A stretch of 52,363 nt of DNA, from positions 1 through 52,363 of the forward strand of contig NZ_QEIO01000019.1 in assembly GCF_003336425.1 (NCBI RefSeq), in the 5' to 3' direction. The DNA is from Marinitenerispora sediminis (GTDB lineage: Bacteria; Actinomycetota; Actinomycetes; Streptosporangiales; Streptosporangiaceae). A program made the position numbers and the translations under genes. Below are positions 36,665 to 45,123 of this stretch, one piece after another. Under the pieces are notes generated by a model. That model was given only the letters and a program-made list of their open reading frames with translations, was not told the origin of the DNA and made no database searches. How positions within the stretch are numbered: position 1 is the first letter of the stretch; the number at the start of each line of letters is the position of its first letter.

Positions 36665-36783
36665 ACCGGTGGTCATGGCGCCACCCCCGCTCGGACGACA
36701 ACCCGCTCCCGACTCCCCGCCGACACCGGCGCCGTCGTACTCCCCTGTCCCCGCGACACGGCGCCGGGGGTCCCAAGAGGAAG

Positions 36784-38655
36784 ATGCACACGGTGCCGAA
36801 CGACCATCCCCTCACGCCTCCGCCCTCCACCGACCCCGCCGACGCATCCCGTCGCAGGCGACGCCTCCTCACCCCCGAGGAGGTCCTGGACGCCGTCGAG
36901 CGCGACGAACCGGCCACCGATCCCGAACCCGGCCTCGTCCCGCGCCGCGATCCCAGCGACGTCGGCGACCTCGGCACCGCCGACCGCCCGGGCGAGGAGG
37001 GCAACGAGATCGGCGGCGCCGCCCACGCCGCGCCCGCCGACCTCATGCGCTCCAGCGCCATCATGGCGGTCGGCACGGTGGTCTCCCGCGCGACCGGGTT
37101 CATCCGCACGGTGGTGCTCGCCGCGGCGCTGGGCACCCAGTTGCTGGGCGACGCCTACCAGACCGCGAACATGGTGCCGTTCGCCGTCTACGACCTGCTG
37201 ATCGGCGGCCTGCTGGCCAGCGTCTTCGTGCCGTTCCTGGTCAAGCGCAAGAGACTCGACGCCGACGGCGGCGCGGCCACCGAGCAGCGGCTGTTCACCA
37301 TCACCGTGCTGGCGCTCTTCCTGCTCAGCGTGGCCGCGATCCTCGCGGCGGAGTGGCTGATCCGGCTGTACGCCGGCGAGTTCACCACCGCCCAGCACGA
37401 GGTGGCGGTGACGCTGGCCCGCTTCCTGCTGGCGCAGATCTTCTTCATCGGCGTGAGCGGCATCGCCAGCGCGATGCTGAACAGCCGCAACCACTTCGGT
37501 GCGCCGATGTGGGCGCCCGTGCTCAACAACATCGCGATCATCGCGGTCGGGGTGCTGTTCCTCGTGGTGGCCGGCCCGGGCAGCACCCCCGACTCCGTCA
37601 CCCAGTCGGACCTGACGCTCCTCGGGCTGGGCACCACCGCCGGTCAGCTGGCGCAGTGCGCGGTGCTGGTGTGGTCGCTGGCGGCAGCCGGGTTCCGCTG
37701 GCGGCCGCGGCTGGACCTGCGCGGCTCCGGACTCGGCGAGGCACTGCGCACCGCCTCGTGGATGATGGTCTACATCGGCATCGCGCAGGCCGGCCTCCTG
37801 GTGACCACGAACGTGGCGACCCGCGCCGGCGTGCGGGCGGCCGAGGCCGGGGAGTCGGTGTCCGGTGCCGGCATCACCGCCTACCAGTACGCGTCGCAGC
37901 TGTTCCAGCTTCCGTACGCCATCATCGCCGTCTCCGTGATCACCGCGCTGCTGCCGCGGATGAGCGCGCACGTGGCCGAGGGGCGCAGGGACCTGGTGCG
38001 CTCGGACTTCTCCCGCGGCTTCCGGCTGTCCGCGGTGCTCATCGTGCCGATCTCGGTCGCCCTCATGGTGTTCGCCATCCCGTTCTGCGTCCTGGTCTAC
38101 GCCCGGGGGAGCACGTCCGTCGAGGATGCCCGCGCGATCGGGCTCATCCTCATGGTCTTCGCCGTGATGCTCATCCCGTTCACGCTGTTCCAGCTGCTCA
38201 TGCGGGTCTACTACGCGCTGGGCGACACCCGGACGCCGTCGCTGATCGCGATCCCGGCCGAGCTCGCGCACGCGGCGACGGCCATCGCCCTGCTGTTCTG
38301 GGCGCCGCCGGAGCGCATCGTCGTGGGCCTCCCGGTGGCCTATGGGCTGTACTACATCGTCGGGGCGGTCCTCGCCTGGTGGATGCTGCGCCGGCCGCTC
38401 AACGGCCTGGACGGCCGGCGGACACTGCGCACCCTCGTGCTGCTGCACGCGGCCACCATCCCCAGCGCGCTCTTCGGGGTGGCCATGGTGCTGGCTTTCG
38501 GTCTGCTGCCGGGCGTGGTGTGGTCCTCGGTGCTCGCGATGCTCGCCGGCGGTACCGGAGGTGCGGTGCTGTTCATCCTGGTCGCCCAACGCCTGGGTGT
38601 GACTGAAGTCACAACCTTCCTCGATATGGTCCGAACCCGGCTGCTACGCCGCTGA
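36784..38655 (+). CDS. murJ: Lipid II flippase MurJ, copy 2
   Basis: This 623-residue MurJ has the same about 14-segment core as copy 1, with a longer hydrophilic N-terminus (about 85 residues, TPEEVLDAVERDE). The core begins RSSAIMAVGTVVSRATGFIRT and has FLLAQIFFIGVSGIASAML, LFQLPYAIIAVSVITALLPRMS and the motif YYALGDTRTPS. It shares a 49-nt identical DNA patch with copy 1 (35635-35683 and 37688-37736). It lies just upstream of the pseudokinase gene, as murJ does in mycobacteria. The ATG at 36784 follows AGAGGAAG. Confidence 0.9.
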   Translation: MHTVPNDHPLTPPPSTDPADASRRRRRLLTPEEVLDAVERDEPATDPEPGLVPRRDPSDVGDLGTADRPGEEGNEIGGAAHAAPADLMRSSAIMAVGTVVSRATGFIRTVVLAAALGTQLLGDAYQTANMVPFAVYDLLIGGLLASVFVPFLVKRKRLDADGGAATEQRLFTITVLALFLLSVAAILAAEWLIRLYAGEFTTAQHEVAVTLARFLLAQIFFIGVSGIASAMLNSRNHFGAPMWAPVLNNIAIIAVGVLFLVVAGPGSTPDSVTQSDLTLLGLGTTAGQLAQCAVLVWSLAAAGFRWRPRLDLRGSGLGEALRTASWMMVYIGIAQAGLLVTTNVATRAGVRAAEAGESVSGAGITAYQYASQLFQLPYAIIAVSVITALLPRMSAHVAEGRRDLVRSDFSRGFRLSAVLIVPISVALMVFAIPFCVLVYARGSTSVEDARAIGLILMVFAVMLIPFTLFQLLMRVYYALGDTRTPSLIAIPAELAHAATAIALLFWAPPERIVVGLPVAYGLYYIVGAVLAWWMLRRPLNGLDGRRTLRTLVLLHAATIPSALFGVAMVLAFGLLPGVVWSSVLAMLAGGTGGAVLFILVAQRLGVTEVTTFLDMVRTRLLRR

Positions 38656-38833
38656 TCACCAGGAACGCATGACCGTGGGTAACCATCGAAAGGATGGCCA
38701 TGCAGGTGAAGTCCGAACCCCTTGTCCTCCGGAGGCGTCGGTCAGGCGTCCTAGCATGGAACGGCAAATCTCTGCCGCATCGCCCACATCTTTCATTTCT
38801 GAGCTGCCCGAAGGGAGGTTGGGGACAGGCGAC

Positions 38834-38926
38834 ATGGCTGAGCAGTGCATGGCGGCCGGTACGACGGACCCCACCGTTCCCCCCGCTCATGATGCCCAGC
38901 CCTCGCGTCCGTCACTCCCGGCATGA
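38834..38926 (+). CDS. Short leader ORF overlapping the pseudokinase start
   Basis: ATG at 38834 (GGGGA eight bases upstream) gives a 30-residue MAEQCMAAGTTDPTVPPAHD product that ends at a TGA overlapping the next ATG as ATGA. It may be a translationally coupled leader, or the true N-terminus of the pseudokinase cut off by a frameshift, since homologues can carry an Ala/Thr-rich N-terminal stretch. Confidence 0.4.
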   Translation: MAEQCMAAGTTDPTVPPAHDAQPSRPSLPA

Positions 38927-40446
38927 GCACCTTCATGATTGAGCCAGGTGCGCGGCTGGCCGGCCGCTACCGACTCGACGAGTTGGTGAGCGAGACCAGC
39001 GGCGCCGCACTGTGGAAGGCGACCGACGAGACGCTGGCCCGCCTGGTGGCGGTCTGGACCTTCGCCGACGGATTCCCCCGGACCGGTGAAGTGGTGCGCG
39101 CCGCCCGCGCGGCCAGCCGCGTCGCCGACGCCCGGGTCACCCAGGTCTTCGACGCCGACGACTCCGGCCCCACCGCCTACGTGGTCGAGGAGTGGGTCGT
39201 GGGCCGGTCGCTCACCGAGCTGCTCGCGCAGGGCCCCCTGGAGCCCGAGCGCGCGGCGGGCCTGATCGCGGAGGCCGCCGAGGCGGTCGCGGCGGCCAAC
39301 GCCACCGGCATCTACCACCTGAGTCTCTCCCCGAGCAAGCTCATGTGGAGCGCCGGCGGCGCGGTGAAGGTCACCGGCATCGGGGTGGACGCCGCACTGC
39401 GCGGCATCACCGCGCCCCAGCCCGCTCTCGCGGACGCCCAGGGGCTCGGCCGCCTCATGTACGCCGCGCTCACCGCCCACTGGCCGGGCGGCGAGCAGAG
39501 CGGGCTGCGACCTGCCCCGCTCGTCTCCGGCCGCCCCTGCGAACCCAGTCAGATCCGGGCCGGCATCCCCAGCCGCCTCAACGACGTCGCCTGCCGCGCC
39601 GCCTTCCAGACGCACGGCCGGAGCGGTCCGCTGGCCAGCGCGCAGGCTATCGCCGACGCGCTCGCCGACGTGCCGCGCCTGGTCCCTATGCCCACGGCCC
39701 CCACGGGCACTCCGGCGGCCCCGCCCCGGGAGCAGGGCACCTCCCGCGAGACCGGCGAGCTGCCGACTCCCCGCCGTGCCGCCCCGCCGCCGCGGTCCCA
39801 CCGCGACGCTCTGCGCCCCAGCCCGTCCTCGTCCAGGATCACCAAGGCCCTCGTGGGCGTCGTCGCACTCCTCGTGTTCGTCGCGGTCGTGCTCGGCGCC
39901 TGGACCCTCGGCAGCGTGATGAGCGACAGCAACGAGGCGGGGTCCGACCCCGGCACGGGCGAGGACCAGCAGCAGGCGTCGACCGACAACGAGCCGGAGC
40001 TCGTCGTACTGGAGCCCCAGGGCGCCGCGGGCTTCAACCCCGAGACCGGCGACGACGAGCACTCCGACAAGGCACCCAACGCCATCGACGGCGACCCCAG
40101 CACTCGGTGGAACACCACCGGGTACGCGCAGCCCGACTTCGGCGGTCTGAAGAGTGGGGTCGGTCTCATCCTCGACATGGGAGAGCCCGTCGAGCTCCAC
40201 GAGGTCACCATCGACTTCGGCGGCGGTCCCTACGATTTCGAGGTTCGCGTGGGCGACCAGGCGGAGCAGAGCGCGCTCACCCCCGCGGCGGCCGAGAGTG
40301 GGGCGTCGGGGGAGGTTACCGTTAGGCTGGCCGAGCCCACTACGGGACAGTATGTCGTGGTGTGGTTCACTAATGAGCTACCCCCCGACGGTGGCGGCGC
40401 GTACCGGGGCACCATTAACGAGGTCGAGCTGCGCGGGAATACGTGA
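38923..40446 (+). CDS. Pseudokinase with transmembrane and discoidin-like extracellular domain
   Basis: The N-terminal part (about 10-255, RYRLDELVSETSGAALWKATD) has a Ser/Thr-kinase fold without catalytic residues. VAVWTF replaces the Lys-bearing VAxK, the HRD site reads YHLSLSPSKL, and no DFG is present (TGIGVD). A Pro-rich juxtamembrane part (about 250-305), a membrane helix (about 309-330) and a C-terminal discoidin/CBM-like domain (about 365-507, DKAPNAIDGDPSTRWNTTG) follow. In Mycobacterium tuberculosis the same pseudokinase and extracellular domain are fused to MurJ; here they are a separate gene next to murJ. It likely regulates MurJ or wall synthesis, by phospho-dependent FHA binding in the known case. 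Confidence 0.85.
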   Translation: MSTFMIEPGARLAGRYRLDELVSETSGAALWKATDETLARLVAVWTFADGFPRTGEVVRAARAASRVADARVTQVFDADDSGPTAYVVEEWVVGRSLTELLAQGPLEPERAAGLIAEAAEAVAAANATGIYHLSLSPSKLMWSAGGAVKVTGIGVDAALRGITAPQPALADAQGLGRLMYAALTAHWPGGEQSGLRPAPLVSGRPCEPSQIRAGIPSRLNDVACRAAFQTHGRSGPLASAQAIADALADVPRLVPMPTAPTGTPAAPPREQGTSRETGELPTPRRAAPPPRSHRDALRPSPSSSRITKALVGVVALLVFVAVVLGAWTLGSVMSDSNEAGSDPGTGEDQQQASTDNEPELVVLEPQGAAGFNPETGDDEHSDKAPNAIDGDPSTRWNTTGYAQPDFGGLKSGVGLILDMGEPVELHEVTIDFGGGPYDFEVRVGDQAEQSALTPAAAESGASGEVTVRLAEPTTGQYVVVWFTNELPPDGGGAYRGTINEVELRGNT

Positions 40447-41075
40447 CAACGGTGATGGACGCGGTTCAGGAGCTCCCCGACAAGGAGCTGTTGTCCAGAC
40501 ATGCACAAGGCGATGAACATGCGTTCGGCGAGCTCGTACGGCGCCATCGCGAGCGCATGTGGGCGGTGGCCATCCGCGTCCTGGGGGACCCCGAGGAGGC
40601 GTCCGACGCCCTGCAGGACGCCTTCCTGTCCGCGTTCCGCGGTGCGCACCGCTTCCGCGGCGAAGCACAGGTGAGCACCTGGCTGCACCGCATCGTCATC
40701 AACGCCTGCCACGACCGCATGCGCCGCAAGATGGTGCGTCCCGCGATCCCCACCGACGACGTGAACCTCGACGTCCTCTCCAACGAGCGCTACAAGGGCA
40801 CCACTCCCGATCCCACCAGCCGCACCGACGCCGCCCTCGACGTGCACGCCGCCCTGGAGCGGCTGCCGACCGAGCAGCGCCTGGCCCTGGTCCTGGTCGA
40901 CATGCTGGGGTACCGGGTCGACGAGGCGGCCGCGATTCTGGAGATCGCGGCCGGCACCGTGAAGAGCAGATGCGCCCGCGGGCGGGCTCGGCTTCTGCCA
41001 TATCTCGCCCATCTCCGGAACCCAGAGCCGCCCCAAGACGTCACATCTCCGAGAGGAGGTGGCAGGAAATCGTGA
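40443..41075 (+). CDS. sigM: ECF RNA polymerase sigma factor SigM
   Basis: This 210-residue ECF sigma factor has region 2 (about 25-100: RHRERMWAVAIRVLGD, DALQDAFLSAFRG, VSTWLHRIVINACHDRMRR) and region 4 (about 135-190: LPTEQRLALVLVDMLGY, AAGTVKSRCARGRARL). Position after the MurJ/pseudokinase genes and before trxB matches SigM. The GTG at 40443 overlaps the pseudokinase stop (GTGA); an ATG at 40455 is a weaker alternative. SigM typically answers envelope or osmotic stress. Confidence 0.9.
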   Translation: MTTVMDAVQELPDKELLSRHAQGDEHAFGELVRRHRERMWAVAIRVLGDPEEASDALQDAFLSAFRGAHRFRGEAQVSTWLHRIVINACHDRMRRKMVRPAIPTDDVNLDVLSNERYKGTTPDPTSRTDAALDVHAALERLPTEQRLALVLVDMLGYRVDEAAAILEIAAGTVKSRCARGRARLLPYLAHLRNPEPPQDVTSPRGGGRKS

Positions 41076-41944
41076 CGTCTCATGTCGACACGGAGACCCT
41101 CGCACTACTGGCTGAAGGACTGCTGGAGGGCGACGAGGAGCACTCCGTTCAGGCTCACGTGGGCGACTGCGAGCAGTGCACCGACCAGTTGAGCGCGCTC
41201 ACCGATGTTTCACGAGTGCTGGCGGAGGTGCCCGCGACGCCACTTCCCGACGCCGTGACGGCCCGCATCGACGACGCGCTCCGTGCCGAGCTCCAGAGCC
41301 GCCAGGCGCCCCCTCCCGAGGAGGACGCGGCTCCGCCGGAGGACGACATCGCGCCGGTCGTTCCGCTCCGCCGCCGGAGCGGCCCCGCACGGTGGCTGCC
41401 CTACCTGGCCGCCGCTGCCGCGGCCGTCTTCGTCATCGGCGGCGGGACCGCCGTACTGCGCGAGGTGCTGGCTCCCTCCGCCGAGGAGACCGCCGCGCCG
41501 CTGACGGCGCCGCAGCCGGACGGCCCTCCCGGGCCGGACGCCGCGCTGTCCTACTATCCCGTGGTCGTCGCGAGCGGCACGGACTACACGGCCGACGGAC
41601 TCGCCGCCCAGGGGCGGGTGCTGATCGAGCGCGCGGGCATCCAGAACGCCGCCGGCGCGGACGGCGACGCGGCCGCGGCGGCCCCGCTGCCATCCCCGTC
41701 CGCGCTCCCATCCGACCTCTCCGCCTGCGTCCATCACATCGACGACGACGGGCAGCAGCGGCCCAAGGTGATCGACCTCGCCACCTATGAGGGCGCCACC
41801 GCGTGGGTCATGGTCTTCGGGACCCCGTCGGACGGCACCGGGACGCCGGTCGAGTACACCGTGCGGGTCGTCACACCCGAGTGCGGGAGCCTGGGTTCCT
41901 CGGACGACGCCGTGGTGGCCGAGGCGGTCGTTCCCGGCCATTAG
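41072..41944 (+). CDS. Anti-sigma factor for SigM (zinc-binding, one membrane helix)
   Basis: This 290-residue protein has a cytosolic N-terminus with the anti-sigma zinc motif H-x3-C-x2-C (HVGDCEQC, about 28-35), one membrane helix (RWLPYLAAAAAAVFVIGGGTA, about 108-130) and an extracytoplasmic part of about 160 residues ending in a beta-rich domain with paired cysteines. The GTG at 41072 overlaps the sigM stop (GTGA), with AGGAGGTGG upstream, so SigM and this inhibitor are translationally coupled. It probably holds SigM at the membrane until stress. Confidence 0.85.
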   Translation: MTSHVDTETLALLAEGLLEGDEEHSVQAHVGDCEQCTDQLSALTDVSRVLAEVPATPLPDAVTARIDDALRAELQSRQAPPPEEDAAPPEDDIAPVVPLRRRSGPARWLPYLAAAAAAVFVIGGGTAVLREVLAPSAEETAAPLTAPQPDGPPGPDAALSYYPVVVASGTDYTADGLAAQGRVLIERAGIQNAAGADGDAAAAAPLPSPSALPSDLSACVHHIDDDGQQRPKVIDLATYEGATAWVMVFGTPSDGTGTPVEYTVRVVTPECGSLGSSDDAVVAEAVVPGH

Positions 41945-42277
41945 GCCCGGTCCCACGAGCGTGCGCCCGGATCGTCGTACCGCCGCCGACCGCCTGGTCG
42001 GCGGCGCTGCTGCGGACACGGCCGCCTGGCCGCTACTGTACGGCGCTGGGGCGCTCCCCCCTCCCCGGGTGGCCGCCGCCCGACGCGGTCCCGGCACCGT
42101 GGCCCTGGCGGGCGTGCGGACGGTGGCCGGCCTCCGGTGGCGCGGCGGTACTGCGTCGCCCGGTCGTGTTCTCCCGCCCGTACCGACGCGGGAATGGCCG
42201 GGACCTACCATCTGTTGGTAGTGAACGACTTTCCCGTCGCTCGTCCGAGCGACCGTACGAATGAGGGGCCTGCGAAC
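41945..42277. other. Spacer between the SigM operon and trxB
   Basis: No gene is supported in these 333 bases. The right part contains the SigR-type promoter, and the GTG-proximal part is the trxB leader. Confidence 0.5.
42190..42216 (+). promoter_or_regulatory. SigR-type promoter for trxB-trxA
   Basis: GGGAAT (42190-42195) and GTT (42214-42216) are separated by 18 bases, the SigR (RsrA-controlled oxidative stress sigma factor) consensus known from Streptomyces. The expected transcript begins about 54 bases before the trxB start. Confidence 0.8.
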
Positions 42278-43210
42278 GTGAGCGACGTCCGTAACGTGAT
42301 CATCATCGGCTCGGGGCCCGCGGGATACACGGCCGCCGTCTACGCGGCGCGTGCCGAACTGCGGCCGCTGGTGTTCGAGGGCTCGGTCACCGCGGGCGGG
42401 GCCCTGATGAACACCACCGAGGTGGAGAACTTCCCCGGGTTCCCCGACGGCATCATGGGCCCCGACCTCATGGACAACATGCGCAAGCAGGCCGAGCGGT
42501 TCGGTGCCGAGCTGCTGCCGGAGGACGTCACCGAGGTCGACCTCACCGCCACCCCCAAGGTGGTCAAGGTCGGCGACGAGACCTACCTCGCGCACACCGT
42601 GATCGTCGCCACCGGATCGCAGCACCGCAAGCTCGGGGTGCCCGGCGAGGACGAGTACTCGGGCCGCGGCACCTCCTGGTGCGCCACCTGTGACGGCTTC
42701 TTCTTCCGGGACCAGGACATCGCCGTCGTCGGCGGCGGCGACACCGCCATGGAGGAGGCGACGTTCCTCACCCGGTTCGCGCGTTCCGTGACCGTCATCC
42801 ACCGCCGCGACGAGCTGCGCGCCAGCAAGATCATGCAGGAGCGCGCCATGAACAACGACAAGATCTCGTTCGTCTGGAACAGCGAGGTCGTCGAGGTCCT
42901 GGGCGACAAGAAGGTGACCGGGGTCCGGCTGCGCAACCGACTCACCGGCGAGGAGAACACGCTCGACATCGGCGGGCTGTTCATCGCGGTGGGACATGAC
43001 CCCCGGGTGGAGCTGTTCCGGGGACAGCTCGACCTCGACAGCGACGGCTACCTCGCCGTCGAATCGCCCACTACGCGTACGAACATCGCCGGCGTGTTCG
43101 CCTGCGGCGACGTCGTGGACCACCGCTACCGCCAGGCGATCACCGCCGCCGGCACCGGGTGCGCCGCCGCCCTGGACGCCGAGAAGCACCTCGCCGAACT
43201 CGCCGGCTGA
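42278..43210 (+). CDS. trxB: Thioredoxin reductase
   Basis: TrxB reduces thioredoxin with NADPH. The 310-residue flavoprotein has the FAD loop [18 protein letters not shown] (about 8-25), the redox active site CATC (135-138), the NADPH loop [15 protein letters not shown], and the C-terminal [24 protein letters not shown] at 42278 follows GAGGGG and gives the standard N-terminus; a 47-codon longer frame is not used. It is 83 bases upstream of trxA. Confidence 0.96.
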   Translation: MSDVRNVIIIGSGPAGYTAAVYAARAELRPLVFEGSVTAGGALMNTTEVENFPGFPDGIMGPDLMDNMRKQAERFGAELLPEDVTEVDLTATPKVVKVGDETYLAHTVIVATGSQHRKLGVPGEDEYSGRGTSWCATCDGFFFRDQDIAVVGGGDTAMEEATFLTRFARSVTVIHRRDELRASKIMQERAMNNDKISFVWNSEVVEVLGDKKVTGVRLRNRLTGEENTLDIGGLFIAVGHDPRVELFRGQLDLDSDGYLAVESPTTRTNIAGVFACGDVVDHRYRQAITAAGTGCAAALDAEKHLAELAG

Positions 43211-43293
43211 CCCACCGCAGACATCCCGGCCGGCGCCGCCGGTTCGGAATGGACCACCCGTCCACGTCCACCCAGTTATGAGGAGTAATCACC

Positions 43294-43617
43294 GTGGCCA
43301 ACCTCAAAGAGGTCACCGACGAAAGCTTCGCCGCCGACGTCCTGAAGAGCGACAAGCCCGTGCTGGTCGACTTCTGGGCTGACTGGTGCGGGCCGTGCCG
43401 TCAGGTCGCCCCCATCCTGGAGGAGATCGCGGCCGAGCACGGTGACAAGATCACGATCGTCAAGCTGAACACCGACAAGCAGCCGAACGTGACCCGCGAA
43501 TACGGCATCATGCAGATCCCCACCATGAACGTGTTCAAGGGCGGCCAGGTGGTCAAGCAGATCACCGGCGCCCGCCCCAAGGCGCAGCTCCTCAAGGCGC
43601 TTGAGGAGTTCATCTGA
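43294..43617 (+). CDS. trxA: Thioredoxin
   Basis: This 107-residue thioredoxin has the active-site motif WCGPC (31-35) in VLVDFWADWCGPC, cis-Pro in IMQIPTMNVFKGG, and the typical length. The GTG start follows AGGAG. Together with trxB it forms the SigR-inferred unit. A small hairpin (CCGACC, GGTCGG) lies at 43618-43635 and parS site 2 at 43669. Confidence 0.97.
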   Translation: MANLKEVTDESFAADVLKSDKPVLVDFWADWCGPCRQVAPILEEIAAEHGDKITIVKLNTDKQPNVTREYGIMQIPTMNVFKGGQVVKQITGARPKAQLLKALEEFI

Positions 43618-43668
43618 CCGACCCCGCGCGGTCGGCAGATCGGTGAGTCGACTCGCCGACAGCTCGAT

Positions 43669-43682
43669 GTTTCACGTGAAAC
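43669..43682. other. parS site 2 (perfect)
   Basis: GTTTCACGTGAAAC lies between trxA and the converging amidase gene, about 8.2 kb from dnaA. Confidence 0.93.
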
Positions 43683-43745
43683 AAGCATCACCGCGGCCGG
43701 CTCCGCGTGGCTCCTGCCGCACGGCGCATCGTGCCCGCTTCTCGG

Positions 43746-44849
43746 TCAGTCGGCCGCCACGCGGCTGCGGATCTCCTCGAACCGCGCCGCGAACGTGTTG
43801 CCGGGGCATTCCGTCGCCAGCCAGTCGCGGTGCCGGGAGAGTCCCTGCCCCGTCCAGGTGGCGCCGTTCACCGGGTTGACGTACTCGATCTGAGCCACCG
43901 GGTCCACTCCGGTCAGCCGCGCGAGGACGCGGAGCACCAGCACCAGGCTGTCTTGGGCGGCCGGAGTCGGCATCGAGTCGGTGAAGTCGCCCAGCAGGCA
44001 GACGCCGATGTTGCCGCTGTTGTAACCGCCGACGTGCCCGGCGGTCACCGACCGGGCCCTCCCCGGCACCGGGAGGCCCTCGAAGATCGGCAGCCCGTTC
44101 TCCCTGGTGTACCGGCCTTCGTACACCGTTCCCGCGGGATCGATGAGCAGGTGGTAGCCGATGTCGCCCCACGTCTGCTGCACGGCGTGCAGGTCGTAGA
44201 TGGCCCGCACGGTCTCCCGCGGGTCTGCGGCCACCGGCATGGCGGCATGGTGCACGGTCAGCGCCTGCACCGGATAGTACTCCCGGGGCCACACCTCCTG
44301 CCCCGCCTCGTCGTATCGGAGGGACTCGTCAGCGCCCCAGCCGGCTCGGGTCAGGTAGCTGAACCCGCCCCTGGCGCTGTTCCCGCCTGCGATCGTCATC
44401 CGACCGGTCGCCTCCCCTGAGACCCGGAGCGCGGCACCGTCGCGAGTGTTGACGGCCAGTGTCTCGGCCGTCCGGCCACCCGGCAGCCGGACCTCGTAGG
44501 CCACCGCGCCGGCCGGCGCCGCGACCAGGGCTGCGGGTGCCGCCGGCAGGTCGTCGCGGCCGTGCTCCCCGAAGTGCAGCGCCTGCCACTCCCCCGGCCC
44601 GTCCACCCCTTCGAAGCGGATCCGCCCCTCCTCGCCCGGCACGTCGGCCCGCACCGCGACGTGGTCGAACGCGGCCGCCGGACGGACCCAGCCGGAGCCG
44701 GCGGCATGCCGCTCGACCTCCGTCCGCGGAAAGGCACGGCTGGATGGCCCCGCCGCCGCGGCCGGGCGAGCCCCTGCCAGGTCGATACCGCCTCCGGCCG
44801 CGAGCACCGCCGCCGTCGCTCCGAGGGTCATGAACTGTCGTCGTCTCAC
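43746..44849 (-). CDS. Tat-exported PGRP-type amidase, second copy
   Basis: This 367-residue secreted protein has a twin-arginine start (RRRQFMTLGATAAVLAAGG) and, after a beta-rich domain (about 60-170), a PGRP amidase domain: RAGWGADES, VQALTVHHAAMPV, GDIGYHLLID, GNIGVCLLGDF and the zinc end SRHRDWLATECPG. GTG at 44849 is chosen because it begins the Tat signal; a frame opening 60 codons earlier lacks such a start. It sits between trxA and parB, an unusual place. Confidence 0.85.
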   Translation of the reverse strand: MRRRQFMTLGATAAVLAAGGGIDLAGARPAAAAGPSSRAFPRTEVERHAAGSGWVRPAAAFDHVAVRADVPGEEGRIRFEGVDGPGEWQALHFGEHGRDDLPAAPAALVAAPAGAVAYEVRLPGGRTAETLAVNTRDGAALRVSGEATGRMTIAGGNSARGGFSYLTRAGWGADESLRYDEAGQEVWPREYYPVQALTVHHAAMPVAADPRETVRAIYDLHAVQQTWGDIGYHLLIDPAGTVYEGRYTRENGLPIFEGLPVPGRARSVTAGHVGGYNSGNIGVCLLGDFTDSMPTPAAQDSLVLVLRVLARLTGVDPVAQIEYVNPVNGATWTGQGLSRHRDWLATECPGNTFAARFEEIRSRVAAD

Positions 44850-45000
44850 TGGAATCCGTTCTGTCGCGGTATGCAGAATAGGATGACGAGCACCGCCGTC
44901 GTGTGGGCCGCGCCCCGGCTTCTCTCGGGAGCAGGAGCCCATGCCAAGGATGTCGGCGTTGTGTGACGGTTCGGCCACGGAAGCGGCGCCAGTCCCGGCA

Positions 45001-45052
45001 CACGTCCGGAGGGGCGCCCCGCCACCCAAGGCGGGGCGCCCCTCCGGACGTG
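45001..45052 (-). terminator. Strong hairpin between parB and the amidase gene
   Basis: Arms of 23 bp (CACGTCCGGAGGGGCGCC and onward, and their complement, 45030-45052) pair perfectly around loop ACCCAA. It ends the parA-parB transcript, or acts in either direction. Confidence 0.85.
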
Positions 45053-45094
45053 GACACGCTGGCGCGCGGCTGTGCGTGGTGGTATGTCGGCATG

Positions 45095-45114
45095 GCGACC
45101 TGCCGACAGGTCGC
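45095..45114. repeat. Small inverted repeat after parB
   Basis: GCGACCTG, four-base loop CCGA, CAGGTCGC. It lies 10 bases past the parB stop, upstream of the big hairpin. Confidence 0.5.
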
Positions 45115-45123
45115 TATCGCGCC

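Noticed and set aside
41201-41220. Sequence GTTTCACGAGTGC resembling parS inside the anti-sigma gene.
   Set aside because: The right half-site (GTGAAAC) is destroyed, so it would not be a ParB site.
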